Source: an uncultured OCS116 cluster bacterium (GTDB lineage Bacteria > Pseudomonadota > Alphaproteobacteria > Rhizobiales > TMED25). Taken from it: a stretch of 64,000 nt of DNA. Each line of letters opens with the position of its first letter. Positions within the stretch are counted from its first letter, which is position 1. A program made the position numbers and the translations under genes. The DNA is taken from the NCBI GenBank assembly GCA_902613795.1, contig CACMIP010000005.1, positions 1 to 64,000 on the forward strand, written 5' to 3'. Under the pieces are notes generated by a model. That model was not told the DNA's origin. It saw nothing but the letters and a program-made list of their open reading frames with translations, and made no database searches. This document shows positions 57,001-64,000 of this stretch, in pieces.

Positions 57001-58035
57001 ATGTCTTATCAGGTAAACATAGCTGTTGATTGCATGGGTGGTGATGATAATGCTACCTTCGTTATACCAGGTTTGTTACTCACTCTAAAAAAATATCCAA
57101 ACGTTAGATTTCAATTATTTGGGGATGAAAAGGTTATAAGATCAAGAATCTATCAATATAAGGCGCTTGAACCGGTGTCTCAGATCATTCATTGTGACTC
57201 ACACGTAAAAATGGATGAAAAACCATCAGTTGCAATAAAGAATGGTCGCGGAAAGTCAAGCATCTGGGTTGCTATTGAAGCTTTAAAGCAAGGCAATGCA
57301 GACTTCATGATTTCTGCCGGTAATACTGGGGCTCTCATGGCAATGGCAACACTTATCCTAAAGACAATCTCAAAAATCCAAAGGCCGGCCATTGCTGCGA
57401 TCTGGCCAACTATTGATGGGGAAACTATTGTTTTAGACATTGGTGCCACAATTGGATTTAATAAAAAACAGCTAATTGATTTTTCAATTTTGGGTGCATC
57501 AATGGCGCAAGTTATTTTAGATGTCAAGCAGCCAACGTTATCACTGCTAAACATAGGAGAAGAAGAGATTAAAGGTTTGGACGAAATTAAGTCATCGCAT
57601 GAAATGTTAAAATCAACAGAGCATTTTTTTAGATATAAAGGTTTTATTGAGGGGAATCAAATTGGCAGAGGTTTTTCAGATGTTGTTGTAACGGATGGCT
57701 TTACCGGTAATGTTGCATTAAAGACAGCAGAAGGAACCGCCAGTCAAATTTCACAATATTTCAAGGATTCAATAAGTAGATCAATAATGGCCAAGATTGG
57801 CTATATTTTTGCTGCAAATGCTTTCAAATCACTAAAAGAAAAAATGAATCCAAGTAGATTAAATGGCGGGGTTTTTCTTGGATTGAATGGTATTGTCATA
57901 AAAAGCCACGGAAAAACTGATCCGATTGGGTTTTCTTCAGCTGTTGATTTGGGTATTGATATGCACAAAGCAGCCCTCATAGATAAAATAAAGAGCAACA
58001 TAAACCTTACCGAAAAGGAAGTAAATATTGATTAA
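57001..58035 (+). CDS. plsX: Phosphate acyltransferase PlsX
   Basis: Makes acyl-phosphate from acyl-ACP for PlsY. The 344 residues include IAVDCMGGDDNATFVIPG, SAGNTGALMAMATLIL, RPAIAAIWPTIDGE, LNIGEEEIKG, VTDGFTGNVALKTAEG and GLNGIVIKSHGKTD. Length is normal. It overlaps fabH by 8 bp, the usual plsX-fabH pairing in fatty acid and phospholipid synthesis. Confidence 0.96.
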   Translation: MSYQVNIAVDCMGGDDNATFVIPGLLLTLKKYPNVRFQLFGDEKVIRSRIYQYKALEPVSQIIHCDSHVKMDEKPSVAIKNGRGKSSIWVAIEALKQGNADFMISAGNTGALMAMATLILKTISKIQRPAIAAIWPTIDGETIVLDIGATIGFNKKQLIDFSILGASMAQVILDVKQPTLSLLNIGEEEIKGLDEIKSSHEMLKSTEHFFRYKGFIEGNQIGRGFSDVVVTDGFTGNVALKTAEGTASQISQYFKDSISRSIMAKIGYIFAANAFKSLKEKMNPSRLNGGVFLGLNGIVIKSHGKTDPIGFSSAVDLGIDMHKAALIDKIKSNINLTEKEVNID

Positions 58036-58996
58036 TACAATAATTAAGGGTGTTGGTATGTATTTGCCAGAAAAGATTTTAACAAATGATGATATTTCAG
58101 AGTTTGTCGATACCAGCCATGAGTGGATTTTTGAAAGAACGGGTATAAGGCAAAGGCACATTGCATCAGAGGACCAAATGACATCAGACCTTGCGTATAT
58201 GTCAGCACTCAATGCCATCCAAGATGCTAACATTAACGCCGAAGACTTAGATCTTATAATACTTGCAACCTCAACCCCAGACCAGATCTTCCCATCCACT
58301 GCAGTAAAATTACAAGATATGCTCGGTATTAGAGATGGGGCAGCGTTTGATATTCACGCAGTTTGTAGTGGATTCATCTACGCATTGTCTGTGGCTGATA
58401 ATTTTATCAAAAGTGGTAAGCACAAGAGAATACTTGTAGTTGGCTCTGAAGTTTATTCCAGAATACTAAACTGGAAAGATAGGTCGACTTGTGTCCTTTT
58501 TGGCGATGCTTCAGGAGCTTTTGTTCTGGAAGGGCAGAATAACCATGATATCAGATCTGGTATAGTTGATTCTGTAATTAGGTCGGATGGTCAATATCGC
58601 GGCAAGTTGTATTGTGACGGAGGTCCGTCAATGTATCCAAAGACTGATAATTTTATAAATATGGATGGTAAAGAAGTATACAAGCATGCGGTGGAGAAGC
58701 AAACTATAATTGTTGAAGAGTTATTAGACTCGGCTGGAATCGGAATTGGGTCTATTGATTGGTTTGTTCCGCATCAAGCTAACCTCAGAATACTTCAGAC
58801 CACCGCAAAGAAACTAAAAATTAAAGAAGAGAAGATTATTGTAACAGTTGATAAACATGCCAATACTTCATCCGCATCAATACCAGTAGCAATGACGACT
58901 GCCATTAAAGAGAATAAAATAAAAAGGGGAGACATGTTGCTGCTTGAAGCTTTTGGAGCTGGGTTCACATGGGGCGCAGTACTACTCAGATACTAA
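58028..58996 (+). CDS. fabH: 3-oxoacyl-[ACP] synthase III (KAS III)
   Basis: Starts fatty acid synthesis by condensing acetyl-CoA with malonyl-ACP. The 322 residues have catalytic C113 (HAVCSGFIYAL), the His of VPHQANLRI and the Asn of KHANTSSAS. The start is TTG at 58028 within the end of plsX. It is preceded by AAGGAAG and gives the expected 9 residues before GVGMYLPE; no ATG fits. ihfA follows after 64 bp. Confidence 0.95.
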   Translation: MINTIIKGVGMYLPEKILTNDDISEFVDTSHEWIFERTGIRQRHIASEDQMTSDLAYMSALNAIQDANINAEDLDLIILATSTPDQIFPSTAVKLQDMLGIRDGAAFDIHAVCSGFIYALSVADNFIKSGKHKRILVVGSEVYSRILNWKDRSTCVLFGDASGAFVLEGQNNHDIRSGIVDSVIRSDGQYRGKLYCDGGPSMYPKTDNFINMDGKEVYKHAVEKQTIIVEELLDSAGIGIGSIDWFVPHQANLRILQTTAKKLKIKEEKIIVTVDKHANTSSASIPVAMTTAIKENKIKRGDMLLLEAFGAGFTWGAVLLRY

Positions 58997-59060
58997 AAAA
59001 AATGATTCTGATTGTTGACTGTGAGCTTTATCTAGCTTAAAAATACTACCTAGGGAAAAA

Positions 59061-59354
59061 ATGAAAGACAAAACATTAACGAGATTAGGGATTTGCGAAG
59101 CAATATATAGACAGATAGGTCTATCAAGAAAAGACTCTTTAGATATTGTTCAGAATATACTGGAAAAGAAAGCTAATTCTCTTTCTAACGGAGACGATAT
59201 AAAGTTATCCTCATTTGGTAGCTTCCTAATAAAAAGAAAAAAATCAAGAATCGGTAGGAATCCAAAAACAAAAATAGAAGCCGTTATAAGTGAGAGAAAT
59301 GTTGTTATTTTTAGGCCCAGTATGCAATTGAAAAATAAAATTAATACAGATTAA
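59061..59354 (+). CDS. ihfA: Integration host factor subunit alpha
   Basis: A DNA-bending HU/IHF-family protein, 97 residues: [40 protein letters not shown], the GRNPKTK arm and [11 protein letters not shown]. Position directly before a MerR gene and after fabH is the usual ihfA site in alphaproteobacteria and supports the alpha rather than HU assignment. The start is preceded by a weak AGGGA. Confidence 0.93.
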   Translation: MKDKTLTRLGICEAIYRQIGLSRKDSLDIVQNILEKKANSLSNGDDIKLSSFGSFLIKRKKSRIGRNPKTKIEAVISERNVVIFRPSMQLKNKINTD

Positions 59355-59367
59355 TAAAGTTAGAATA

Positions 59368-59823
59368 ATGAATGAGAAAGCAATAGACGCATTCAAAACA
59401 ATAAGTGAAGTTTCAAAGGAACTGAATATTCCGCAGCACGTATTAAGATTTTGGGAAAAAAAATTCAAATATATAAAACCTATGACGCGTGGGGGCGGCA
59501 GAAGACTATACCGTCCAGAAGACGTGGAGCTTTTAAAGGCAATTTATAATCTATTGTATACGGAGATGTATACCATAAGTGGCGTACAAAAGATTTTTAA
59601 AGATAAAGGAAAAAGCTATATTTTGGAAAGTGCCAGTTCCGCAGAGCATGAAAAAACTCTGGGCCAGAATGATCAGACTGAAACTGAAATTGATGATTAT
59701 TCGGATGATTTATTTAATAATAAGAATTTAGAGCAGCCAAGATCAGAATTCAAAACCTTTATAAACGACTCAATTTCTGAACTGGAGTCATTAAAAGAAA
59801 TATTGCAAAGAAGCTATAATTAA
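59368..59823 (+). CDS. MerR family transcriptional regulator
   Basis: 151 residues with an N-terminal MerR winged helix ([53 protein letters not shown]). The acidic, variable C-terminal half lacks the Cys metal-binding pattern of MerR/CueR. Such genes next to ihfA are a conserved pair of unknown regulon. It lies 13 bp after ihfA. The 3' end overlaps the convergent DUF2842 gene by 4 bp. Confidence 0.9.
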   Translation: MNEKAIDAFKTISEVSKELNIPQHVLRFWEKKFKYIKPMTRGGGRRLYRPEDVELLKAIYNLLYTEMYTISGVQKIFKDKGKSYILESASSAEHEKTLGQNDQTETEIDDYSDDLFNNKNLEQPRSEFKTFINDSISELESLKEILQRSYN

Positions 59824-60011
59824 TTACCTCGCTTCAGTATTATCATAATCGGTGCAGTCCACAATACGCCTACCAGTATATAAAACAAGATTTCAATCAA
59901 TATATTATTTAGCTCTAAAACAAAAACACCAATACGCATTGAAATTAATATATATATAAATAAATATATTAAGAAAACTGTCGTAAAGATTATTTTTCGG
60001 AAGCTATTCAT
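59820..60011 (-). CDS. DUF2842 domain-containing small membrane protein
   Basis: 63 residues with two hydrophobic helices (about 9-27 and 34-57) and a short basic end. The pattern [20 protein letters not shown] followed by [18 protein letters not shown] matches DUF2842 proteins common in alphaproteobacteria, usually near COX15/ctaA. Function is unknown. It is divergent from ctaA with a 29-bp gap, and it is not a shadow of another frame because only 4 bp overlap merR. Confidence 0.75.
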   Translation of the reverse strand: MNSFRKIIFTTVFLIYLFIYILISMRIGVFVLELNNILIEILFYILVGVLWTAPIMIILKRGN

Positions 60012-60040
60012 ATCTTTTATCGATTAAAACTAAAAATACT

Positions 60041-61129
60041 ATGATAATCAATGGAAATAACAATATAAATCAAAATATCAAAAATATTGATGTGTCCTTG
60101 TGGTTGATATTTACAATAATTACGCTTATTTTTCTTATAATTATTGGGGGCATAACACGGCTTACAGAATCAGGGCTGTCAATTACAGAGTGGCAACCAA
60201 TTTCAGGAATTTTTTTCCCATTTTCAGAGGTATCCTGGCAAAAAGAGTTCGATAAATATAAACAGATACCAGAATTTCTTTTGGTAAACTCTTCAATGAC
60301 ACTTACCGAGTTTAAAATCATATATTTTTGGGAGTGGTTTCACAGATCATTGGCAAGATTCCTTGGTTTAGTTTTTCTTGTGCCTTACCTATACTTCATA
60401 TATAAAAAAAAATTTTCAAAAAAAGAGAAAACCTTTCTTCCATTTATCTTACTTATGGGAGTTTTACAAGCATTCGTTGGTTGGTATATGGTACAAAGTG
60501 GTCTTGTTGAAAATATTAATGTAAGCCAATATAGACTTGCAACACATCTATCAATTGCATTTTTGATTTTAGGATGTCTGTCTCTTTTGTATCTATCAAG
60601 ATCCGAAAATATAATTTACCTAGAAAATAGACCTACATTATTTCTGAAAGTATCATCCCTTGCATTACTAATCTTAACATTTATTCAGATTATTCTTGGT
60701 GCGTTTATGTCTGGAACTCGCTCGGGTTTAACATATAATACTTGGCCACTGATTGATGGTGAATTTATACCAGACGGTCTTTTTTCGCTATCAGTTTGGT
60801 ATCTAAATTTTTTTGAAAACCCACTCACAATTCATTTTGATCATAGGATGTTGGCATACGCTTTGTGTATTATTTTATTTACTCAAATTATTCACATTAA
60901 CAAGAGATTTTCAAGTTCGCCTTACAAAAGCTCCTCATTATATCTCTTGGCCATAATGCTCTATCAGGTTATTCTTGGTATAATTGCAGTCATCTATCAG
61001 GTTCCAATTATTATTGGAGTTTTGCATCAGTTTGGCGCAGTACTCTTATTTTTGGGAGCGCTGCGCCATTTCTATTTGATAAATTACTGCCGATTTAGAC
61101 TTTTGACAGGGCCTGCTCTAGATCACTGA
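60041..61129 (+). CDS. ctaA: Haem A synthase (COX15/CtaA)
   Basis: Oxidises haem O to haem A for cytochrome aa3 oxidase. 362 residues, about eight helices. Key segments are GGITRLTESGLSITEWQPI, FWEWFHRSLARFLGL (His), the HLSIAF histidine, SGTRSGLTYNTWPLIDGEF, HFDHRMLAY and LHQFGAV. It is the COX15 (type 2) form. The last 35 bp overlap the convergent metY gene, so both C-termini share DNA. Confidence 0.95.
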   Translation: MIINGNNNINQNIKNIDVSLWLIFTIITLIFLIIIGGITRLTESGLSITEWQPISGIFFPFSEVSWQKEFDKYKQIPEFLLVNSSMTLTEFKIIYFWEWFHRSLARFLGLVFLVPYLYFIYKKKFSKKEKTFLPFILLMGVLQAFVGWYMVQSGLVENINVSQYRLATHLSIAFLILGCLSLLYLSRSENIIYLENRPTLFLKVSSLALLILTFIQIILGAFMSGTRSGLTYNTWPLIDGEFIPDGLFSLSVWYLNFFENPLTIHFDHRMLAYALCIILFTQIIHINKRFSSSPYKSSSLYLLAIMLYQVILGIIAVIYQVPIIIGVLHQFGAVLLFLGALRHFYLINYCRFRLLTGPALDH

Positions 61130-62381
61130 TGATATCAGATATGTCTTCGATCCCAACAGATAATCTCACAACATCCTTAGAGGCCCCAGCAAGTTCTTGC
61201 TGTTCATTAGTAAGTTGGCTATGTGTTGTAGATGATGGGTGTATTATTAGACTTTTGGCATCGCCAATATTTGCTAAATGACTGAATAAGTTTACCTCAT
61301 TTACAAGCTTTACGCCTGCGTCATAGCCACCCTTCAATCCAAATGTAAATACTGCACCAGTTCCATTAGGACAATACTTATCAGCGTATTTACGATAATC
61401 ACTGCTTGGGAGTCCAGCATAGTTTACCCAAGCAACTTTATCATGCTTTTCAAGATATTTTGCAACTTCCAGTGCATTATTTGAATGCTGTTTCATGCGT
61501 AATGCAACTGTTTCAATACCGTTTAGGATAAGAAATGCATTAAATGGTGATATTGCGGGCCCTAGATCTCTTAATGAGAGGAATCTACACGCTATAGCAT
61601 AAGATAAACCCATTCCACCAAATGTCTCATGGAAATTAAGACCATGATAACTCGGATGTGGCTGACTTAAGTCCGGATACTTATCGTCTCTGGACCAGTC
61701 AAAGTCACCTCCATCTACAATTATGCCCCCAATAGAGTTGCCTTGTCCGCCTAGAAACTTTGTGAGTGAGTGAACAACAATATTTGCACCAAAATCTAGA
61801 GGTCTGCAAAGATATGGTGTTGCCATCGTATTGTCCACAATTAGAGGTAAGTGATGCTCCTCTGCAACTCTCGCAATTGCCTCGATATCTGTAATGATAC
61901 CTCCTGGGTTGGCGATGGACTCAATAAATATTGCTTTTGTTTTATCGTTTATCTTCGATCTGTAATCATCGACGTCATTAGCTTCAGCCCAAGACACATT
62001 CCAATCAAATTTTTTAAACGAATGGTTGAATTGGTTTATTGATCCACCGTATAATTTATTTGAAGCAATAAACTCATCACCGGCACTCATTAGGGGGTGC
62101 AATGCTATTAATTGCGCAGCGTGACCTGATGCAAGCGCTAGTGCGCCTTTACCACCTTCTAATTCAGCCACACGCTTTTCTAGTACATCTTGTGTAGGAT
62201 TCATGATCCTTGTGTATATATTTCCAAATGCACGTCCTGCGAATAAGTCTGCAGCGTGATCTGTATTCTCAAAAACATAAGAGCTTGTTTGATATATAGG
62301 TGTAGCTCTCGCACCGGTTGCGGGGTCTGGTTGAGCACCAGAATGAATTGCAACGGTATTAAATCCTACTTTTTCACTCAT
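61095..62381 (-). CDS. metY: O-acetylhomoserine aminocarboxypropyltransferase (MetY-type, Cys/Met PLP enzyme)
   Basis: A PLP enzyme that makes homocysteine from O-acetyl- or O-succinylhomoserine and sulfide. 428 residues: FNTVAIHSGAQPDPATGARA, PIYQTSSYVFENTDHAADLF, YTRIMNPTQDVLEKRVAELE, the PLP lysine in VVHSLTKFLGGQGNSIGG and GFNLHE-like GLNFHETFGGMG. The length above 420 points to MetY rather than MetZ. A GGGAG ribosome site lies upstream. No SAM riboswitch was found in its leader. Confidence 0.93.
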   Translation of the reverse strand: MSEKVGFNTVAIHSGAQPDPATGARATPIYQTSSYVFENTDHAADLFAGRAFGNIYTRIMNPTQDVLEKRVAELEGGKGALALASGHAAQLIALHPLMSAGDEFIASNKLYGGSINQFNHSFKKFDWNVSWAEANDVDDYRSKINDKTKAIFIESIANPGGIITDIEAIARVAEEHHLPLIVDNTMATPYLCRPLDFGANIVVHSLTKFLGGQGNSIGGIIVDGGDFDWSRDDKYPDLSQPHPSYHGLNFHETFGGMGLSYAIACRFLSLRDLGPAISPFNAFLILNGIETVALRMKQHSNNALEVAKYLEKHDKVAWVNYAGLPSSDYRKYADKYCPNGTGAVFTFGLKGGYDAGVKLVNEVNLFSHLANIGDAKSLIIHPSSTTHSQLTNEQQELAGASKDVVRLSVGIEDISDIISDLEQALSKV

Positions 62382-62563
62382 TTTTAATAATCTCCCTAAA
62401 ATTTTTTAAATTATATGACACAGCGTACAAATTAACACATATGGGGCAGTCTTTATTTTTATCTTTCTAAATTAAATTGTTAAAATATTCTAAATTAATG
62501 TTATTTGATAGAATTATTTGTTAAAAATAAAAAAATTTACCAACCCTCGATTAAGTTTAATAA

Positions 62564-62605
62564 ATGACACTAAGTAAAAGCAGGCTACTCTACTTTCGTT
62601 GTCAT
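62564..62605. repeat. Two-step imperfect inverted repeat upstream of rplM
   Basis: ATGACA (62564-62569) pairs with TGTCAT (62600-62605), and AAGTA (62572-62576) with TACTT (62591-62595), leaving a 2x4 internal loop and a 14-nt apical loop. The segment is less AT-rich than its surroundings. It may be a small RNA hairpin or a protein site; strand is undetermined. Confidence 0.4.
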
Positions 62606-62614
62606 GCAATTTTA

Positions 62615-62642
62615 ATATATGGTATTATAATACCACATATAT
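62615..62642. repeat. Palindrome GGTATTATAATACC with flanking ATATAT
   Basis: A perfect 14-bp palindrome at 62621-62634, flanked by ATATAT on both sides (right flank offset by two bases), gives about 20 bp of near-continuous dyad symmetry. It contains TATAAT on both strands. It lies 94 bp upstream of the rplM start. Confidence 0.5.
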
Positions 62643-62680
62643 AAAAGATTGATTTAAAATGAAAAAAATGTAAAAAAAAA

Positions 62681-62708
62681 TTGACTTTAGTTATAATTCC
62701 TATATTTA
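62681..62708 (+). promoter_or_regulatory. Possible rplM-rpsI promoter
   Basis: TTGACT at 62681-62686 and TATTTA at 62703-62708 are spaced 16 bp apart. A start near 62715 would leave a short leader of about 20 nt. An overlapping TATATT at 62701 has a poorer spacing of 14 bp. Confidence 0.4.
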
Positions 62709-62735
62709 TTCCATTATATTAAATTTAGTACGAAA

Positions 62736-63200
62736 ATGAATACATACAACATAAAACAAACTGATGTAAAAAAAAATTGGATCCTTATTAATGCTGATGG
62801 ATTGATCTTGGGTCGCTTGGCAACTCATATTGCAGCAATACTTCGAGGTAAAAACAAACCAATCTTCACCCCGCATGTAGACTGTGGTGACAACGTGATC
62901 GTTATAAATGCTGAGAAAGTTCACCTTACTGGGTTAAAAAGGGATAATAAAACCTACTATTGGCACACCGGATATCCTGGCGGTATAAAAAGTAAATCTG
63001 CATCTGATATCTTGGATGGTAAATTTCCAGAAAGGGTAATTATTAAGGCTGTTCAGAGGATGTTACCCGGCGGACCGCTCTCTAGAAGGCAGATGAAAAA
63101 CTTAAAAGTGTATTCAGGTAGCGAACATCCGCATCAGGCCCAACAGCCAGTTATTGATGATTTTGCTAAACAAAATCCAAAAAATACAAGGAGAGCTTGA
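62736..63200 (+). CDS. rplM: 50S ribosomal protein L13
   Basis: 154 residues: [48 protein letters not shown], the [10 protein letters not shown] segment, and [29 protein letters not shown]. Full bacterial L13 pattern and a slightly extended alphaproteobacterial C-terminus. An S9 gene follows 1 bp after the stop, the universal rplM-rpsI pair. Confidence 0.97.
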   Translation: MNTYNIKQTDVKKNWILINADGLILGRLATHIAAILRGKNKPIFTPHVDCGDNVIVINAEKVHLTGLKRDNKTYYWHTGYPGGIKSKSASDILDGKFPERVIIKAVQRMLPGGPLSRRQMKNLKVYSGSEHPHQAQQPVIDDFAKQNPKNTRRA

Positions 63201-63201
63201 T

Positions 63202-63696
63202 ATGGTAGCTGAAAATAACCTTGAAGCATTAAATACCGAGAACCCGAAAACCACAAATGGCTATCCTGAGAATGAGCCAGTCGTTGTATATGAAAAGAAG
63301 GTCGACAATCTCGGTCGGGCTTATGCAACTGGTAAAAGAAAAAATGCTGTTGCAAGGGTGTGGATCAAGCCGGGTAGTGGCAAAGTTACAGTGAACGGTA
63401 AAGAATTTGAAATATTTTTTGCGAGACCTGTTCTAAGGATGATTGTACAACAACCTCTCAATGCTACCGATAATAATGAAAGTTTCGATATATTCTGTAC
63501 AGTTTCAGGGGGCGGTTTATCAGGTCAAGCTGGCGCAATACGGCATGGTATTTCAAAAGCGCTTTTAAATTTTGAGCCCCAGAATAGGGCTGTACTTAAA
63601 TCTGGTGGTTTTCTAACACGTGACTCAAGAGTAGTTGAACGAAAAAAATATGGAAGAGCAAAAGCGAGAAAAAGCTTCCAATTCTCAAAAAGATAA
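63202..63696 (+). CDS. rpsI: 30S ribosomal protein S9
   Basis: From ATG 63202 the product is 164 residues: an acidic N-terminal extension (about 1-38), then the S9 core [39 protein letters not shown] and the basic tail ending FSKR, where the last residues contact P-site tRNA. A longer frame start inside rplM is unlikely: AAGGAG lies just upstream of 63202. The N-terminal extension is common in alphaproteobacteria. Confidence 0.96.
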   Translation: MVAENNLEALNTENPKTTNGYPENEPVVVYEKKVDNLGRAYATGKRKNAVARVWIKPGSGKVTVNGKEFEIFFARPVLRMIVQQPLNATDNNESFDIFCTVSGGGLSGQAGAIRHGISKALLNFEPQNRAVLKSGGFLTRDSRVVERKKYGRAKARKSFQFSKR

Positions 63697-63786
63697 GTCA
63701 TCTACAATACTCTTCATCAAAAATATCATATGTGATATAATTTACATGTTAATTGTAAATCCAAGACAACTTAGTAAAGGTAAACA

Positions 63787-64000
63787 ATGGCAACAAAAGA
63801 CATTAATGTTGGAGTCATAGGGGCGTCTGGCTATACTGGGTCAGATCTAATAAGAATGCTTTCAGGCCATCCGAAGATTAATTTGAAATATGTTTCAGCT
63901 AATAATCATGCAGGGCAAAGAATTGGTGATATATATCCCTATTTAAATGGTAAAGTGGATTTATTCCTTGAAAAATGGGAAGATATAAATTGGTCTGCGG
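63787..64000 (+). CDS. argC: N-acetyl-gamma-glutamyl-phosphate reductase, N-terminal part
   Basis: The first 71 residues are visible before the right edge cuts the gene. NVGVIGASGYTGSDLIRML carries the Rossmann GxxGxxG of ArgC, followed by ISANN-like VSANNHAGQRIGDIYP. The protein reduces N-acetylglutamyl phosphate in arginine synthesis. A rpsI-argC neighbourhood is common in alphaproteobacteria. ATG 63787 is preceded by AAAGG. Confidence 0.93.
   Translation, partial: MATKDINVGVIGASGYTGSDLIRMLSGHPKINLKYVSANNHAGQRIGDIYPYLNGKVDLFLEKWEDINWSA

Larger units (their letters stand above)
62382..62735. other. Noncoding gap between metY and rplM (354 bp)
   Basis: The only stretch over 300 bp without a convincing gene. 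It holds the metY leader, two inverted repeats listed separately (62564-62605 and 62615-62642) and a TTGACT promoter-like element before rplM. The rest is AT-rich with no coding signal. A 26-codon frame at 62564-62644 lies inside the repeats and has no ribosome site or recognisable sequence. Confidence 0.7.

Noticed and set aside
62382-62480. Possible SAM riboswitch in the metY leader
   Set aside because: The minus-strand leader lacks the SAM-II pseudoknot pattern (no GCUAAAAAGGG-like end) and other SAM classes. Only a weak 5-bp stem can be drawn.
62564-62644. 26-codon open frame starting ATGACACTAAG
   Set aside because: No ribosome binding site and no recognisable sequence. It coincides with inverted repeats that better explain the segment.
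63720-63740. ATATCA-TATG-TGATAT hairpin after rpsI as a terminator
   Set aside because: Six A/T-dominated base pairs without a U-run; too weak to call.
1-64000. Mobile elements, prophage, CRISPR or integrated islands
   Set aside because: No transposase, integrase, phage gene, regularly spaced repeats or flanking direct repeats were seen. The one tRNA gene has no attachment-site duplication or integrase beside it.

Overview
The window looks like a compact, AT-rich alphaproteobacterial chromosome, most plausibly from a streamlined marine lineage. That placement is an inference from gene content and density; no search or GC count was run. The alphaproteobacterial signs are a 5-aminolevulinate synthase (C4 haem route), DivK, a ubiquinol-cytochrome c chaperone, a haem A synthase, an MerR/IHF-alpha pair after plsX-fabH, and the gene order rpoZ-rsh-pyrE-pdxJ-acpS-lepB-rnc-era-recO-parC. 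No mobile element, prophage, CRISPR array or rRNA was seen. The only tRNA is tRNA-Ser(GCU).

Layout. 1-5.4 kb: the end of a J-domain protein, a D-Ala-D-Ala carboxypeptidase, clpS-clpA, a HIT protein and a FemAB-like acyltransferase. 5.5-11.8 kb: divK, a candidate structured RNA, then rpmG-topA-plsY-pyrC'-pyrB read leftward. 11.9-20.7 kb: two Gfo/Idh oxidoreductases, ruvX, gatCAB, a DMT permease, a GST and a thiolase. 20.7-24.1 kb: an orphan periplasmic binding protein with a strong terminator and palindromic upstream sites, a family III CoA-transferase and an enoyl-CoA hydratase. 24.1-28.7 kb: a four-gene Gld-like ABC export cluster. 28.7-32.2 kb: an MFS exporter, tRNA-Ser and a soluble lytic transglycosylase. 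32.3-43.4 kb: dapA, smpB and rpoZ, then the long rsh-to-parC run. 43.4-48.2 kb: an MscS channel, hemB, an L,D-transpeptidase and hemA (ALAS). 48.2-53.6 kb: glyA-nrdR-ribD-ribE-ribH-nusB-thiL. 53.7-62.4 kb: a proton-pumping pyrophosphatase, bamE, a bc1 chaperone, plsX-fabH-ihfA-merR, DUF2842, ctaA and metY. 62.4-64 kb: a noncoding gap, then rplM-rpsI and the start of argC.

Most of the content is core housekeeping: proteolysis (ClpAP), cell-wall turnover, pyrimidine, tetrapyrrole and riboflavin synthesis, Gln/Asn-tRNA amidation, the stringent response and respiratory assembly. Genes are packed so tightly that every convergent pair is separated by at most about 14 bp or overlaps.

The most interesting items are: a two-hairpin RNA with a CCUCCU apical loop after divK; a tandem duplication of the GlyA N-terminus; a strong terminator ending a few bases before the start codon of an oxidoreductase gene; paired palindromes upstream of the orphan binding protein; an 11-bp inverted repeat upstream of hemA; and inverted repeats in the only gap over 300 bp, upstream of rplM.
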